Assembly: GCA_032358165.1 (NCBI GenBank)
Contig: JAALGY010000030.1
Coordinates: forward strand, 744,001 to 808,000
Length of the DNA stretch: 64,000 nt
Direction of reading: 5' to 3'
From: Diplosphaera chodatii
Taxonomy: Eukaryota > Chlorophyta > Trebouxiophyceae > Prasiolales > Stichococcaceae
The notes under the pieces were generated by a model. The model was not told where the DNA came from. It saw only the letters and a program-made list of their open reading frames with translations, and made no database searches. Of the stretch, positions 24,401 to 36,700 are shown in pieces. The number at the start of each line of letters is the position of its first letter. Position 1 is the first letter of the stretch. The translations under genes and the position numbers were made by a program.

Positions 24401-25902
24401 GCCACCCACTGATAGGTGGCGCTTCCACTCGTTGACAGGCACCCATGTGCGAGGCACAGTCGTGTAGTTCATCCGAATGACGGCATCGGTTACACCCAAA
24501 TGGGTCGGACCCGACTTGAAGTTCACCAGAGCCCAAAGCCGCTCAGGTGACCGCAATGCAAAGTCCTCGCCCTCTGCCTGCAAGGACAGCAACAGTTGCC
24601 TCGCAACAGCATTGTACTCCGACACACTGAGCAGGTGCATCGGCAACCACCACTTCACAGCCAGGGGTGCCAGGTGCTGAGCAGGACAGAACTAAAGCCT
24701 CACCTCTGTGGCGAAGACGCCATGGAAGTTGTCCGTGAAGAAGGACCCATACTTGCTCTCCATGTACGCTGCAAACTTCAGCACCTCGGGGCTAGCAGGG
24801 GAGAAAGCCAGTTTCCCCAGGTCCAGCAGGTTGCCCAGTAGGTTCCAGCCCTACACAGCAAATGGCAACAACACGGTGTGCATTAGGTGACGCCGCTGCT
24901 GCGTGTAGGGGTGCATCAGCATCTGCAACGGATTGGCCACCCACTGTCCGCACCCAATGGCGGCGTGCCCCGCGCAAGGCTCCAATTGCCCCAGGCTGAG
25001 ATGCCAGGCCCGCTTTAAGAGCCATGTGCAGCGCCACAAACTCATCAAAACTTGGGATCGGCAGCGGCCTGCATGTCAATTGAGGGCCTCGTACGGCACA
25101 GTGCTGAATGGTGTGACAGCAACATACTGAATGATAGGCCTTATTTTGTTATCACACTGCAGGAGCTGCCGTGTGCATCCTCACCCATTGCCGCTGATGA
25201 AGCCTTGCAGAGTCTGCAGAGCAATTTCTGTTGTCCCGAGTGAGCTGGAACGCAGTGCATCCCGCATGCAGTCTATGAAGGCCGCCTGCCGCTCAGCTGG
25301 TACACCCTGCCCTCGCAGCAGGCTGGCAAGCAGCTTAGCTGCCAAGCCTGCACAGTGGCCCAGCTTGCGCATTCAGTCAATATCCACTATCAGTGGCCAA
25401 ATTTGGGCTGTGAGCTGCTAGGGAATTACCCGAGTCGAGCAAGGTCTGCCACGTTGGGGCGCCGCTGCTTCGATTTGTTGCAGGGCTTGCCCATTGGGAT
25501 ATGTGACGGCTGTCAGCAGTGTTGTTGAGTCCGCCGGCATGACCAGGCGGCCCGCTCTGCAGGTATGCAGCGCACAGCTGCAGGTCTGCTGCTGTGCTGG
25601 TCTGCAGCCCATCCCGCGTCATGTTATGCAGCAGCTCCGCAGTGTCACCAGCATACACCTGCAGCAATGCGGATATGGTCCTGCATAGCGTTGCCACAGC
25701 GTTTCGAAACAGCGTCGTCGACTTGAATCACTACATTGCATTCCTTGCTCACCCTGGCGTCGTGGTGGTCGGGGTGCACCAGGTGATATGCCACCACTAG
25801 CATGCATATCAACAACACTGGGCTGCACAACTCCGCCAGAGTGGTGCCCCATGCCCGTGTCTTGATCAGCAGCTGCCGCCAGACCAGGGCCTGCACCGAC
25901 AT
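15446..25902 (-). CDS. Full-length ABCA-type ABC transporter
   Basis: About 38 exons and ~1,970 residues. Exons from the 5' end: 25753..25902, 25430..25658, 25185..25347, 24954..25068, 24704..24850, 24410..24577, 24244..24288, 23920..24134, 23650..23833, 23507..23531 (25 bases), 23273..23392, 23005..23164, 22776..22892, ~22480..22257, 21894..22067, 21641..21747, 21474..21531, 21198..21370, 20877..21084, 20270..20721, 20056..20146, 19775..19953, 19433..19650, 19117..19259, 18866..18988, 18549..18745, 18321..18419, 18161..18223, 17979..18054, 17443..17885, 17216..17329, 17032..17098, 16785..16912, 16611..16673, 16306..16486, 16051..16151, 15860..15950, 15446..15759. Layout is TMD1-NBD1-TMD2-NBD2 with large extracytoplasmic loops. 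NBD1 has Walker [10 protein letters not shown], signature LSGGMKRKL and Walker [14 protein letters not shown]2 has GPNGAGKTT (split by an intron), YSGGNKRKL and [25 protein letters not shown] before NBD2 is an ABCA hallmark. ABCA proteins move lipids; substrate unknown. Three introns start with GC. The junction between 22776 and ~22480 is unresolved. Confidence 0.9.
23507..23531 (-). other. 25-base microexon in the ABCA gene
   Basis: The exon encodes VLLMAFAA plus one base of the next codon, between TEPTLLL and [13 protein letters not shown]. It is flanked by AG before and GTAACT after, and its phase (0 in, 1 out) matches both neighbours, so it restores a continuous membrane helix. Confidence 0.7.
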
Positions 25903-26606
25903 GGCTGGACGTTTGGAGCCGATGATTGATGCAGGACCATATACTACTGGCATAGCTGGTGTGGTGCATGAGCTTCAGATGTATGACCTTGCTCCCGCAC
26001 CTTGAGCTGGGACCATCCCAGTGTCATTCCCGTGGTGACTGGCTCCATAGGTTGAGCCTCCTTGTGAGACATGATGCAGATGGCAGGCTGGTGTCCACTC
26101 AGGTGGCCTCACTCATCTTGCATGGAGTGCCACGCGCTGCTGCAGCGCGCCACATGTGCCTTTACTGACCTGCCGGTTCAGTAACATGTGCAGCAACATA
26201 CATGCGAGACGAATCCGTATCATTTTCCATGTTGAGGCAGGGCTGCGTCTGTTTTCACCATCACATGTAGCTGGGACATGTGGCAGAGTCCAAGAAAATG
26301 CTGCAAACACGCCTAGCGCTATCGAAGCAATGCAAGTGGCGCGCCTGCAGAAGCCTGCCGGTGTGCCAGACCGGATGGTATAGTACAGCAAAGCATTGAA
26401 CTACCATCTTGTCCTCGGTCATGATGTGCACATGCACACGGCATGCAGCTGTCATATCACCGCCCTGCAGCGTGTTGCTCTGCTGAAATCAAACAAGTAC
26501 CATGTTTGATGAGCACCGCACTCTTTGGCTGTGTGATCAGATTGGATGGCGGCATAGACTCCGAAATGCTGTGATCAGACGCCCTGGTGCGCAACTGGCC
26601 AGCAGC
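25903..26606. promoter_or_regulatory. Intergenic region between divergent ABCA and NTT genes
   Basis: About 700 bases with no supported gene. It holds both 5' regions. An open frame continues upstream of the NTT start at 26607, but without transit-peptide character. Confidence 0.4.
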
Positions 26607-29600
26607 ATGCTGAGGCGGACTGTTGCTGCCTCGAGGGGGATTGCCACAGCGCGCCTGCCAGCCTTTCGTTGTACTGCTCAAACTTCAGAATGCAAACCTA
26701 GCAAACAGCCGGTAGCCCAGCAGTGCGTCAGGCATTGCTTTCATGTCCAGACTGTAGCAAGCGGCAGAATCTGCGTCCTCGCAACCGGCAGCCGTCACGC
26801 ATGGCAGCGGCATGCAGCACAGCGGCAAATCGCGGCTGTTACGGCCGCCACCAGCGCTGCTGCTAGCAGCCCAGACGGCCACAGCAACGGCAGCGATGAT
26901 CACGCCGCTTCTCGGGCAGACTCGAGCATTGCCGGGGCGTTCCGGCAGTCTGTGGCGCGGCTGGATGGTGCGACCTCCCTCCCCTGTGGGACTTGCTGGA
27001 GGCTGATCACCATTCAAGTCTTACTTTCAAGCAAGTTCTAAGGTGCTGTAGAGTGCTCCTGATTGGCAATCTGCTCTGCACTGTAGGTCAATGGGAGAAG
27101 TTCTTACCCATGGTTGGGCTGTTTTTCTTCATGTCTGTCGTGAACACTCTGATCGACAGGTGACAGCATGCTCGGAATGTGAATATGTAGCATGCAGAAT
27201 CCATTGCAAACAAAGAGCCTGGCGCAGATAATATGTGTTGGTGACCGACCATTGTCGTTGAACGCTGCAGTATGAAGGACTCACTTGTGATCACCGCTGT
27301 GGGCGGCGGTACGGAAGTGATCCCCTTCCTGACCGTATACGCGGTGCTGCCCTTGTCCGTGGCGTTCCTTGTAGCATTCTCGTTTGGCTCGCAACGCTTC
27401 AGCCGCGCGCGTCTGTTCTACATCATCATCATCACCTTCCTTACATTCTTTGTGGCATTTGCATACCTGTACCCCCATCACCAGGTTGGTGGTCTTTCCA
27501 TGGAGACAGGGCATACGAATCTGCTTGCCGTACAGCTTCTGAGAAAGTTGACAGGACATGTTGGAGTGAAGTGCTGATGTGTCTGAAATCATGGTCACTT
27601 GCGCAACACTGCAGGCGCTGCACCTGCATCTGTTTGCCGACGACCTGGCAACATGGCTGCCCACCGGTTTGGCAGGCGGCATCGGCATGATCCGCAACTG
27701 GATGTTTACACTGTTTTACGTCTCTAGCGAGCTTTGGGGCGACATCGTGCTGAGCCTGCTGTTCTGGGGCCTGGCCAACGAAACAACCACACTGCACGAG
27801 GCTGCACTGCTGTACCCGCTATTTGGCGTTGGTGCAAATATTGGCCAGGTGAGCCCGCTACTGCAGCAGCAGCTGACATGTACAATCGCTTTGCTGCTGT
27901 CCACGTTTCTGCAGTGGGCTCACATGAGCTTGCTGGTGACACACGGGCTGTGCTGCTGAGCAGCTGTTTCATGTGTTCGCAGGCGTCTGCGGGAAAGTTG
28001 CTTCGGGTGTTCACCACGCGCACTGCCCACCGGCTTTCGTTTGCAGCTCAGCTGCAGGTGCGCAAGTGACGCACGTCAACGTATCGTAAGGATCTACGTA
28101 GCTTTGTACATCATTCACACCAAAAGCCAGCTGGTGTCACCCTGTGACTAGGTGACGATGGGTTTCGTGGTGCTGTGCGGTGGGGCCATCATGGGCCTGC
28201 ACGCATACATTGTGCGCAAATTCCCGCAGCAGCGTGTCCCAACAGAAATAGTCGCCAAGGCGCAGCGCCTGGCCCAGCGGCGGCGCCTGCAGGCAGAGCA
28301 GCAGCGCGCGTCACTCGCCGCTTCAGACGTTGCACCCAGCAGTGCAGGTGCTGTCCTGACCGCATGAAATTGACTGCATATCTGCATGATGTGTTGTTCC
28401 CAGGGGCAGTTGCTGCATCATACAGTGCCTCTACTGTCACAAAACTATATCTGAACAACCAGACTCTGCAAGCAGCGCCGTAATCCTGCTCGTTCCCTAC
28501 TCAGATGCCAGCCTCGACGAGTACATGCAGCATAGACATGGCAGCGCAGCTGGCAGCTCAGCCACCAGTGGCGCTGCCATCAGCGCCAGCAGCAGCAGAG
28601 GCAGCAGCCACAGCCCAGACGAACTCGAGGACAGTCTAGAGGAGGCAGTTGCAGTGCCACCGGAAAAGAGGAAGCTGTCGGTCATTGAGGCGTTCTCCTT
28701 TCTGGCGGCCTCGAAGCAGGTCCGGTGCCTGGCGCTGATGGCGCTGGCGCAGGGCATCTCCACCAACTTGCTGGAGGTGAGGGCACCAGAGCACATGATT
28801 GTGTGCTTGCATTTGGCTGGACTGTCTGGGTTGAGGCCACATGGATAGACCAGCCACCCAGCTCCACAGCTTTCGATCACGACATACATCCTTGGTGAAC
28901 ATCCTGACGAAGGAGGCTGTGGGTTCACAGGTGGCATGGAAGAATCATTTGCACATGCTGCATCCCTCGCCTGCTGCCTACGCAGCATATATGGGAGACG
29001 TGGCCATGTGAGATGAGTTTGCAGTGCATCTGAGGCTCATGGTTTCGGTTCGACGAGTTGCAACTGTAGGATCCTGCTGGTTGCGCGCAAACCGCGTGTT
29101 CTGTACAATACTATGGGTATCAACCGTTCAGGTGGACGGGCATTGTGACGGGCAGCCTGATGCTGTGTTCACCTTTTCTATTCGAGAGGCTGGGCTGGCG
29201 CGGCGTAGCCGGCGCAACTCCCCGCTTCTTGATGATCACAGGTGGCCTGACGATGCCGTCATCCTGAAGCCATCGTGTGCATCCTCGGCACCTGACTGGG
29301 CTCTGCCACCCGCCTGAAGCCTGCGCAATTTTTCTGCACACGCTGGTGCAGGCGTGCCGTTCTTCCTGGGCTGCATAGCGTGGAACTATTCGCCCGGGCT
29401 GATGGGCGCAGCAGCTCCCGCGGTGCTGCGGGTCCTGGTCTCGTGCGGCGCGCTGCTGCAGGTACAGCCATCGTGCTCGTCTGCAGTGTACAACGGCAGT
29501 CAACATCCAGTACCGCGACGTTCGCCTAATGGCGGGCAACGGCCAGTCAGCAGGACGTGGCCTTACGTCACACACATCAAGGAAGCCTCTACAGTGTGGG

Positions 29601-30346
29601 CATGATCACAGCGTGGCAGCGTGGCAGAGCTGTGCTGCACAGCGCCACCGCTGGCGTGGCACTGCGCAGGTGTTTGGCAAGGGCGCCAAGTTCAGCATGT
29701 TCAAGCCGGCGGAGGAGATGGTGTACATCGGGCTGGACGAGGAGTCGCGCACCAAGGGCAAGGCCGCCATCGACGTCGTGGGGGCGCAGACCGGCAAGTC
29801 GCTGGGCTCGGTGCTGCAGCAGGCGCTGCTGCTGGCCACTGGCGGCGTGATGGCCGGTGCGCCTCACCGTTGCACGACACTAGTCTTTGGAGCTTGCCGT
29901 GCGGTTTGCATCTGGCATTGCAAGTTGCTGCATTTGACGATGCTTTGCCGAGCAGCTAAACCCATAGCAGACAGCAGGATGCTGTGCATGTGACATGCTG
30001 TGCGTGTGCGTCCTGCCTTCACTAGGCGGTTGACGTGACTCCACCATCTTCGCGCGCAGGGACGCTACCCATCATGGGCATTGCGTTCTTTTTCATGCTG
30101 CGAAACTGGCTTGGCGCGGTCAACAACCTCAGCGACTACCAGGTGCGTGTCGTGAACCTGTGCATTGTTTGCTGCATCGACATGGCCAAATGCATGGTGT
30201 CTTGTGCTGCTGCGTCGCTGATCTTCAGTGCGCTTACACCGCAGGAGTCTGTCAAGTATCTTGAGGAGCATGCCGACGAGCTGTCTGATTCAGAGGAAGA
30301 GGGTGAAGTCACTGCGTCACCCGGCATCAGCCCTGCTGCCAGCTGA
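26607..30346 (+). CDS. NTT: Plastid ATP/ADP translocase (NTT, AAA/TLC carrier family)
   Basis: Exons 26607..26967, 27087..27159, 27271..27484, 27615..27848, 27983..28057, 28152..28347, 28505..28776, 28931..29007, 29132..29241, 29352..29461, 29670..29856, 30060..30142, 30245..30346, giving about 697 residues, all in phase. The carrier exchanges cytosolic ATP for plastid ADP plus Pi across the inner envelope. Residues 1-~120 form a Ser/Ala/Arg-rich transit region (MLRRTVAASRGIATARLPAF). Twelve-helix carrier motifs follow: QWEKFLPMVGLFFFMSVVNT, KDSLVITAVGGGTEVIPFL, LFYVSSELWGDIVLSLLFWG, LYPLFGVGANIGQASAGK, AWKNHLHML, the conserved KFSMFKPAEEMVYIGLDEES, and TKGKAAIDVVGAQTGKSLG. A ~60-residue Ser/Gly-rich acidic insert sits in the central loop (exon 28505..28776) and the C-terminus is acidic. 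A TGTAA lies ~240 bases after the stop. Confidence 0.94.
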
Positions 30347-30900
30347 CCTGGCTAGCATAGGACCTGCGCCAGGGCTAAGACCAGCACGATGGCCGTCAGC
30401 ATTGGCTCCTTGCCATATCGTTGAGAAGAGAACGGTGGGGCAAATGCAGCGGTGTGTCCGTTGCCAGCAGACAGCAGTGAATCGTCAGGGTACACATAAC
30501 AGTCGCACGACCCCGTTGCCGGCTTCTCTGTGAGCTAGGTAGTTTTGCGAGGTGAGGGCCCTCGTGCCGAAACCATTGTGAGCTTGTAACATCGAGACCC
30601 TCGGATAGATCTCGCTGGATTCTAAGGCTGCGCGCTGCTTTCTAGTCCGGATCGCGAAGCCACGTCAGAAGTTTTGCTGAGCTGGCAGCGTCCCACCGCC
30701 AGACTTGGCCAGACTTGCAATGCCACAGGGTGCTGCTTGCAGCGCGTTGACAGCCTTCGGATGCGGCAAACTCGCAAAGACCTCGCAACCCACTGGGCAA
30801 AACAACGGCTGGTCAATTGCACCGCATTCTGGCGCATTTTGTTTCGGAACCTCGCAGCCGGCGTTCCAGCTGACGTCCAGCAGATAGCGGGTTTGTCGCC
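30347..30900. other. Intergenic, NTT 3' side and GATA upstream region
   Basis: TGTAA at 30585..30589 is a likely NTT poly(A) signal. The rest has no convincing coding exon; a 109-codon open frame at 30674 ends inside the GATA gene's first intron and is probably chance. Confidence 0.4.
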
Positions 30901-31459
30901 ATGCGGAGCACCGGCGGTCCTTGTGACCATTGCGGTGCGTTTGCCGATGATTCCACCGCCCTGTGCAGAGCAGCCACCGCAGGCCTGGGTGTTGATCTGA
31001 TGGTCCATTGCAGCGCAGGCACCCGGCAGACGCCCTGCTGGCGCAAGGGCCCTCCGGAGAGCCCCACACTCTGCAACGCATGTGGAGCGCGTTGGATTGT
31101 GAGCGTTTTCCCTTGTGTCCGCCTCAGTGTCTCGGTGTCCTTACAGAGGGTGCAACGAGTTCTTGGCAGTAGCTTTGCTTCTTGTGAGTGCTGCAGGCAT
31201 CCACACTGCCTGTGTCGACTGATATTGTGCCTTCAAATGGCTGAGCGCAAAGCTGGGCTGCTGTGCAGGTCAAGAAGAGCCTAGTTGGGTATCTGCCTGG
31301 CACGTCAGGAGCACACAGTCCGAAGGCGCAGGTGCTGTACGCGACAAAGCAGCCGCGGGGAACCAAGCGCAAGGCTAGAGCAGGCAGTTGCCGAGTAACG
31401 CAGGAGCAGCGGCCGCCGCCGCAGCATCGGCGGCCGGGCAGGCGCTCCCAAGAGCTGAG
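30901..31459 (+). CDS. GATA-type zinc-finger protein, 5' exons
   Basis: Exons 30901..30934, 31019..31098, 31269..31459 restore a type-IV-like GATA finger: [17 protein letters not shown], then [12 protein letters not shown], then [11 protein letters not shown]. The four zinc Cys (Cys-x2-Cys and Cys-x2-Cys with an 18-residue loop) and the TPxWRxGP and LCNACGxRW motifs are intact. The finger starts only a few residues after the first Met, which is unusual but known among algal GATA factors. An unseen 5' exon cannot be excluded. The basic tail ([10 protein letters not shown]) could be nuclear-localising. The 3' end is not settled: the frame stays open to a GTGCAT donor at 31460, and further exons are likely downstream (see 32128..32264). 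Predicted role: sequence-specific transcription factor. Confidence 0.7.
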
Positions 31460-32127
31460 GTGCATGCCTACCTCCTCCCTCACTGCTTGCTGCGCTCCCA
31501 GCCCGTCCCCGCTGTACAGTCTCAGTTGCTTTGTTAGTGTCAACCATCTGCTTGCGTCGCCTTGCTGCGGCGTTGCAGGACCTGCCCAGCCTGTGCACCA
31601 GGGGTGCATCGGGCTGGGGGCCACCTGCGCATTTGGCTTCGAGTGCCTAGGACCGCTCGATTCCAGGCTGCTGCGCCATGTGGTTGCGTTATATCTCATT
31701 TCGCGAAGGCTTCCCTGCGAGTCTGCTGGCTGCGCGGCTCTGGGGCCGGTCTGCAGTTTGGTCTGCACCCTGCACGGCAACGCCTTTGGGATGCTTCAGC
31801 CCGGTCACGAGTGCCCGGGACGCTCGAGTCCTCACATAAGTTTGCGACTTGAGACGTCTGTGATGTGCACCCGGCATCTGCTGGCCGCCATCGGTGGGCG
31901 GGGCCTGTCTTAAAGGGCTGATAGGGCTGACTGTGCACCCTCACCGTTTTGGTCCGCGGCCGGGCTGTGGTGTACGGCCGCAACAGTGCTCCACCTGCTG
32001 GTAATTGTTCATTTGGAAAGTCCTGACGCGTGCGTTCGTACCCTCGTCCCATTTCCAGAGCTCGCCGGAAGCGGTGTGCAGGCCCTGATGTGCAGCCACT
32101 CACTCTCCATTGTACGGTGCCCTGCAG

Positions 32128-32460
32128 TCCGGCGGCACAGGCGACCTACGCGCAGCTGGAAATTATAACACAGCTGCAGCAGTCTGTGGTGCGGCTGGCG
32201 TCGGTGCAGCCGCCGCTGTTCCAGCCGCCGCCTGGGCAGCAGCTGCAGCCCGCCGCCTCGCTGCAGGTGATACTGCAGCACAGCAGCAGTCAGCACGTTG
32301 GCCTGGGGTGCTCCGCAGCGCAGCTCACCCTGCTGCCGGGCATCAACATCCAGGTGAAGACTCTGATGCCGGCCAAGCTTTCGTCATTCACGGACACCAG
32401 CATCTCGCTGCGCCGGCGGCGGCGCAAGTGCGGCAGCCCCTCCCGAGCGGCCACCTGACC
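32128..32460 (+). CDS. Probable further exon(s) of the GATA gene
   Basis: After a GGCGGCACAG acceptor the frame reads ATYAQLEIITQLQQSVVRLA and then a Pro/Gln-rich stretch to a CTGCAG|GTGATA donor near 32264. The composition (helical Leu/Gln then Pro/Gln) fits a transcription-factor activation or dimerisation region, and it lies downstream on the same strand. The link to the zinc-finger exons is inference. Competing long frames here are low-complexity Ala and probably chance. Confidence 0.3.
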
Positions 32461-33747
32461 CGCCGCCAGCCAAGCCACCCCGGCACCCCCGCTGCTGCCA
32501 ACGGTCCACCACACAGCCCTCGACGCCGCAGCTCAGCTGGCGACATTGGGCACCGGCGGGGTATAGGTGCAGCGTCTGATCACGTCTTCGGTTGTGCCGG
32601 TAGGACAGCCAGGCAGCAGAGCTGCCGCCGCCACAACCAAGGACCATGTACATTGTATTTGACATTCATTTTACGCGACGGCCGCCAGTGGATGTGCTCG
32701 CAGTCGCCAGCCCGCCAGCCCATGCAGCCACACATGCCCGAGGCAGTACGATTCTGCCTCTGGTCTGCGTGGCTCACCGCGATTGTATTTGACCCACACG
32801 GCTGGCGGTGTTGCGCGGCGGCGGATGTTTCCACACGGCGTGCCAGCGAGATTTTCAGGCGGCACAGCCAGCAGTGCTTTCGGCAGCAATGCGTCAAGAC
32901 GATGGTATGGGAGGGGATGGAGCAGTGATTAGACAGGCCAGCGAACCACTTCCAGCCACCGGTGGGAGGGGCATGCAACCATGAGAATCGGGGCGAGCTT
33001 TGCAGCCTGAGAGCAGGAATGGCCACAGCCGCGCAGCATGACATCGCACCATGCGCAGGCGTCAAGCCATCGACACTGACCACAGCCAATTTTGAGTGTC
33101 ACATTCCTTGACACGTCCATGCAAAGCACGGCACATGCCGCTGCACCAACATTTGCCACTGGAATTGCAGACATTGCCTCGGGACACCAACCAGGGAGCT
33201 TTCACCTTTGTTGTAGCATCCGCTCAGATTCCAAACGGCTTTGTTAGGCCAGCTTTTGTTGTTTGCCAGTCAGACAGTTCGCCAGCACATTGTCAGCAGC
33301 TGCATCCCGCACCGCTTGCTGCGTGCCTGCGGCTATGGGATGTGGCCGGTTGCTCATCTACTGCAGCCATCGAGGGACCCACGTTCCGAATTGACGACAT
33401 TTGCGTTTGCAACAGTATGTTACACTTTGGTTTGGGACCGCAGATCCCCTCCTGTTTGCAACTGCAACAGGGTGACTGTCTGACAACAGGCGGCAATGCA
33501 CCAGCTCTGTGCGGCCCAACACCTGACAAAGTACACTGCTGTTGCCGAAGTCCACATGAATATAGAACTGCTTGGCACTCCCATACTAGCCAGCCGGATG
33601 ATGCTGATTGCAGCGGTGTTGTTTGAAGTCAGGTACCAGTAGTGACTGCGGTTTGTAGCACATCTAGGACATCCTGCCACACGCCTGGAAGGCGTGAACG
33701 ACACCATCATGGTCTCATGGCCGGGACTGCCCGCCCATACGGCCATA
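32461..33747. other. Low-information intergenic stretch before squalene epoxidase
   Basis: About 1.3 kb between the GATA region and the 3' end of squalene epoxidase. Several open frames exist in multiple phases but none has a family match or consistent splice structure. TTACA at 33420 could be the TGTAA signal of the minus-strand gene. Confidence 0.35.
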
Positions 33748-36700
33748 TCAGCTGCTCAAACAAACGCTAGACTGGCTGCCGGACACCGCCAGGCGGCTGG
33801 AGCTGCGCGTGACGCTGGCGGTGCTGCGCGGGTGGCGCACCAGCCATGGGGCAAACACCGCGCGCAACCCCTCCGCCCTGATGATTGGCAGGATGATGCC
33901 TGCGGCAATTGAGAGACCGTGTGAGGCTGCATGCCAGCGCAACAGTGTATGGTGACCTGCCAGGCTGCACATCCAACAACATCCAGATGATATGATGGAC
34001 AAGCGGGCTGCAATTCCCAACCCAAGCAGTGCAGAAGGGCCAGCAAGCATGTGGCCAACGATGGCACCACACCTGCGGCGCCCCAGAGCAGCAGCAGCCC
34101 GGTCCACAGGCCCCGCAGCGTGGGCCGCGGCAGCAGCAGCCGCCCGATGCCGTACACCGCGACCATGAAGAAGTGCGCCACCAGTACCGATGGCCGCGGG
34201 TTCAGCCCCGACAGCAGCGACACTGGGCCTGCAAATCAGTAGAGCGGGTGGGTGGAAGATGTGGTCCGGGCCCTTCCGGGCAGTGCACGTGCAAGTGCGG
34301 GCGTGCAATGCGTCGTGCACATCGTGTAGATGTTCCATTAGCATGTGCACCTGCGGAATACATGCCGCCCAGGCGCAGGTAGTCAAAGCACGCGGAGCGC
34401 ATCTCCTCGTGCGCCTTCTCCCCCGTGTAGCAGAACACCTGCACCCCGCCATACAGTGTGTGGAAAGTGTCTAGATGCTGTGCATGACGCCGTTCTGCTT
34501 GTGAACAGTTGGTGCGGCTTGAGGCGCGTGCCAGTACGGCAGATGGCTGGGCAGCATCTGATCGGCTCTGGTTGAAGCATGTGCTTGTTCAGGACAGACC
34601 GACTCACCTCCTTCATCTCCTTCAACCAGTTACTGCAAGCCACTTTGGTAACACTGTAAACCCAGCTACTGTCAATCTGTTTTCATCCAGTATAAGAAGC
34701 GGGACAGCGGGGCCGCACCCGATACAGCGCGTTGGCGAGGGTGTTGATGGTGGCGGACAGGGGCTTGCGGCGGGTGTAGAAGGCGGCGGTGGTGCGCGAG
34801 GTGGCCATCGCGTCGCTGAAGTCGGGCAGCGGGCGCAGCATGTCGCACAGCAGCTGCGCGTCGGACAGCGCCACCGTCATGCCGCCCCCCGTCAGCGGGT
34901 GCCGCATGTTGAACGCATCCCCTGCAGCAGCAACGCCATCTTGCTGCTGGCCGCTACAGGACATAGTTAGAATTGGCCGAAATGGACCCTTCTCGAGTGC
35001 CTGGTGCCCAGATCAGTGGCGCTCGCAAAATCTCCTGCCTTGCTGCATAGTGTTTTTCTGGAAACGGCAGAAGGGGCTGCGTCTGCCAGGACTCACCTAG
35101 CAACAGGGCCCCGGGGCGGTGCAGAGGCGCGGCAGGCATGCTCTTGTTCTGCATGCTGCGTATGCGGCCCTCGTCCACCGCCTGCAGGAACGCTGCCTTC
35201 AGCTGCTGCGGCACCTGTCGAGCACAACAGGAAACCACCATGCTCAGCATCCTGAGTGCCTGTGACAGACATCAGCAGCGACAGCAGCACGCTGTGCGAG
35301 CGTCCACTGCAGACCTATGGCCCACCTGCGGGCCGACCTGCGTCCTGAGGTAGTCCTGGAGAGCGCCCGTCGCCGCGCTGGGCAGCTTCTCTCCGGGCAC
35401 ATCCACCAGGGTGCGCACCTGCACCTCATGTCGAGTCGGCCGTGACGGCCAGCTACACTGACCTGCTGAGCTGCTGGGTCACCCACTCCTAATCAGCATG
35501 TGAGTTAGGTGTTGCCTTCCGAAAGCGGCCCACCTCGGTGGAGCTGATGGGGTAGAACAGGATGGGGGAGGGTTTGGCCAGCACCACGTGCCCGAAGTTG
35601 GCGTGCGGCAGCGAGCAGCCGCGCAGCAGCAGCCCCACGAAGTAGGAGGGGTGCGTGATGCGCGGCGCTGACAGCTTCTTGCGAAGCGCTGAGTACATGC
35701 CGTCGCACACCACCTGCGCATATGTCAGCCGGGGATGACGTTGCCAACCAGCTCTTGAACATGGGTCTGCTACGACTTGCACAGCAGCAACCATGAACTG
35801 GGAGGCAGTTGCAGTATAGCCTTGTTGTGAGAGCCGGCAGGCATTGGACTTTCTGTCTTGACAGATATGGGCAGCTGCTCACAGTGAGGTGGGCTGTCGC
35901 TACTTGGTCGCCAAGTGCTGCTGAGCTGTATGCCACGCCGGTCACGACCTGGCTGTCCTCCCACTCATTGCCATACTCTGCGCCGTCAAAGGGTCAGCTC
36001 AGCGGCCGCCGTCGCGTCCGGCTGTTTGGCTGCATACCTTCACATCACTATCACATCACTACATGCAACTTGCTGACGAGGCGGCGCACCGCCAAGTAGC
36101 CGCTTGACGGTGCCCTGCCGCATGGTGACTGTCGGCAGTGCTGCTGTTTCCTGCCGCAGCCTCTGCACAAAGCGGCCTGCGTCGATGATGCTTACCAGTC
36201 AGTTGTCCAATACAAAGCAGAGGGGCTAGGCCGCAGCCCATGTTGAGAAACACATCACACCGTCACCAGCGTCGGTATGCGGCGCTGACCGTTGTGGAAA
36301 CTGCGGCCGGACACCTCGCTGGAGAAGCCCTCTGTGGGGTAGGACACCTTCGCCTCCTGCCCATCCTTGAACATGCAGTACCCAAACACCTGCGTGGCAG
36401 AAAGCACGCATCAGCGTGCATGCATCAGCTGGCAGCAGCAGGTCATGAGCCGCATGGCAACGCTGACCGGGGTGGAAGCACTGTCGCAACCGACAGGCAA
36501 GCAGAGCAAGGGATGACGCTGGAGTGGGCTCGCCTTCTGGGAGTCGATGCCCTCGCAGCACTGCGCCAGCCCGAGCCGCGACAGCGCCAGGTAGCCGCCC
36601 GGCTGCAGGAGCTCCCCCACGATGCGGTCCGGCTGCGCAAGGTCCCGCTCAATGACCAGCACCCGGCGCCCCAGGCGCCCCTGCGAGAACGCCAGCGCGC

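Noticed and set aside
32110..32928. A 272-codon plus-strand open frame rich in Ala, Arg and His
   Set aside because: It is long only because the DNA is GC-rich. It crosses good splice donors, its composition is low-complexity, and a neighbouring frame gives a more protein-like exon.
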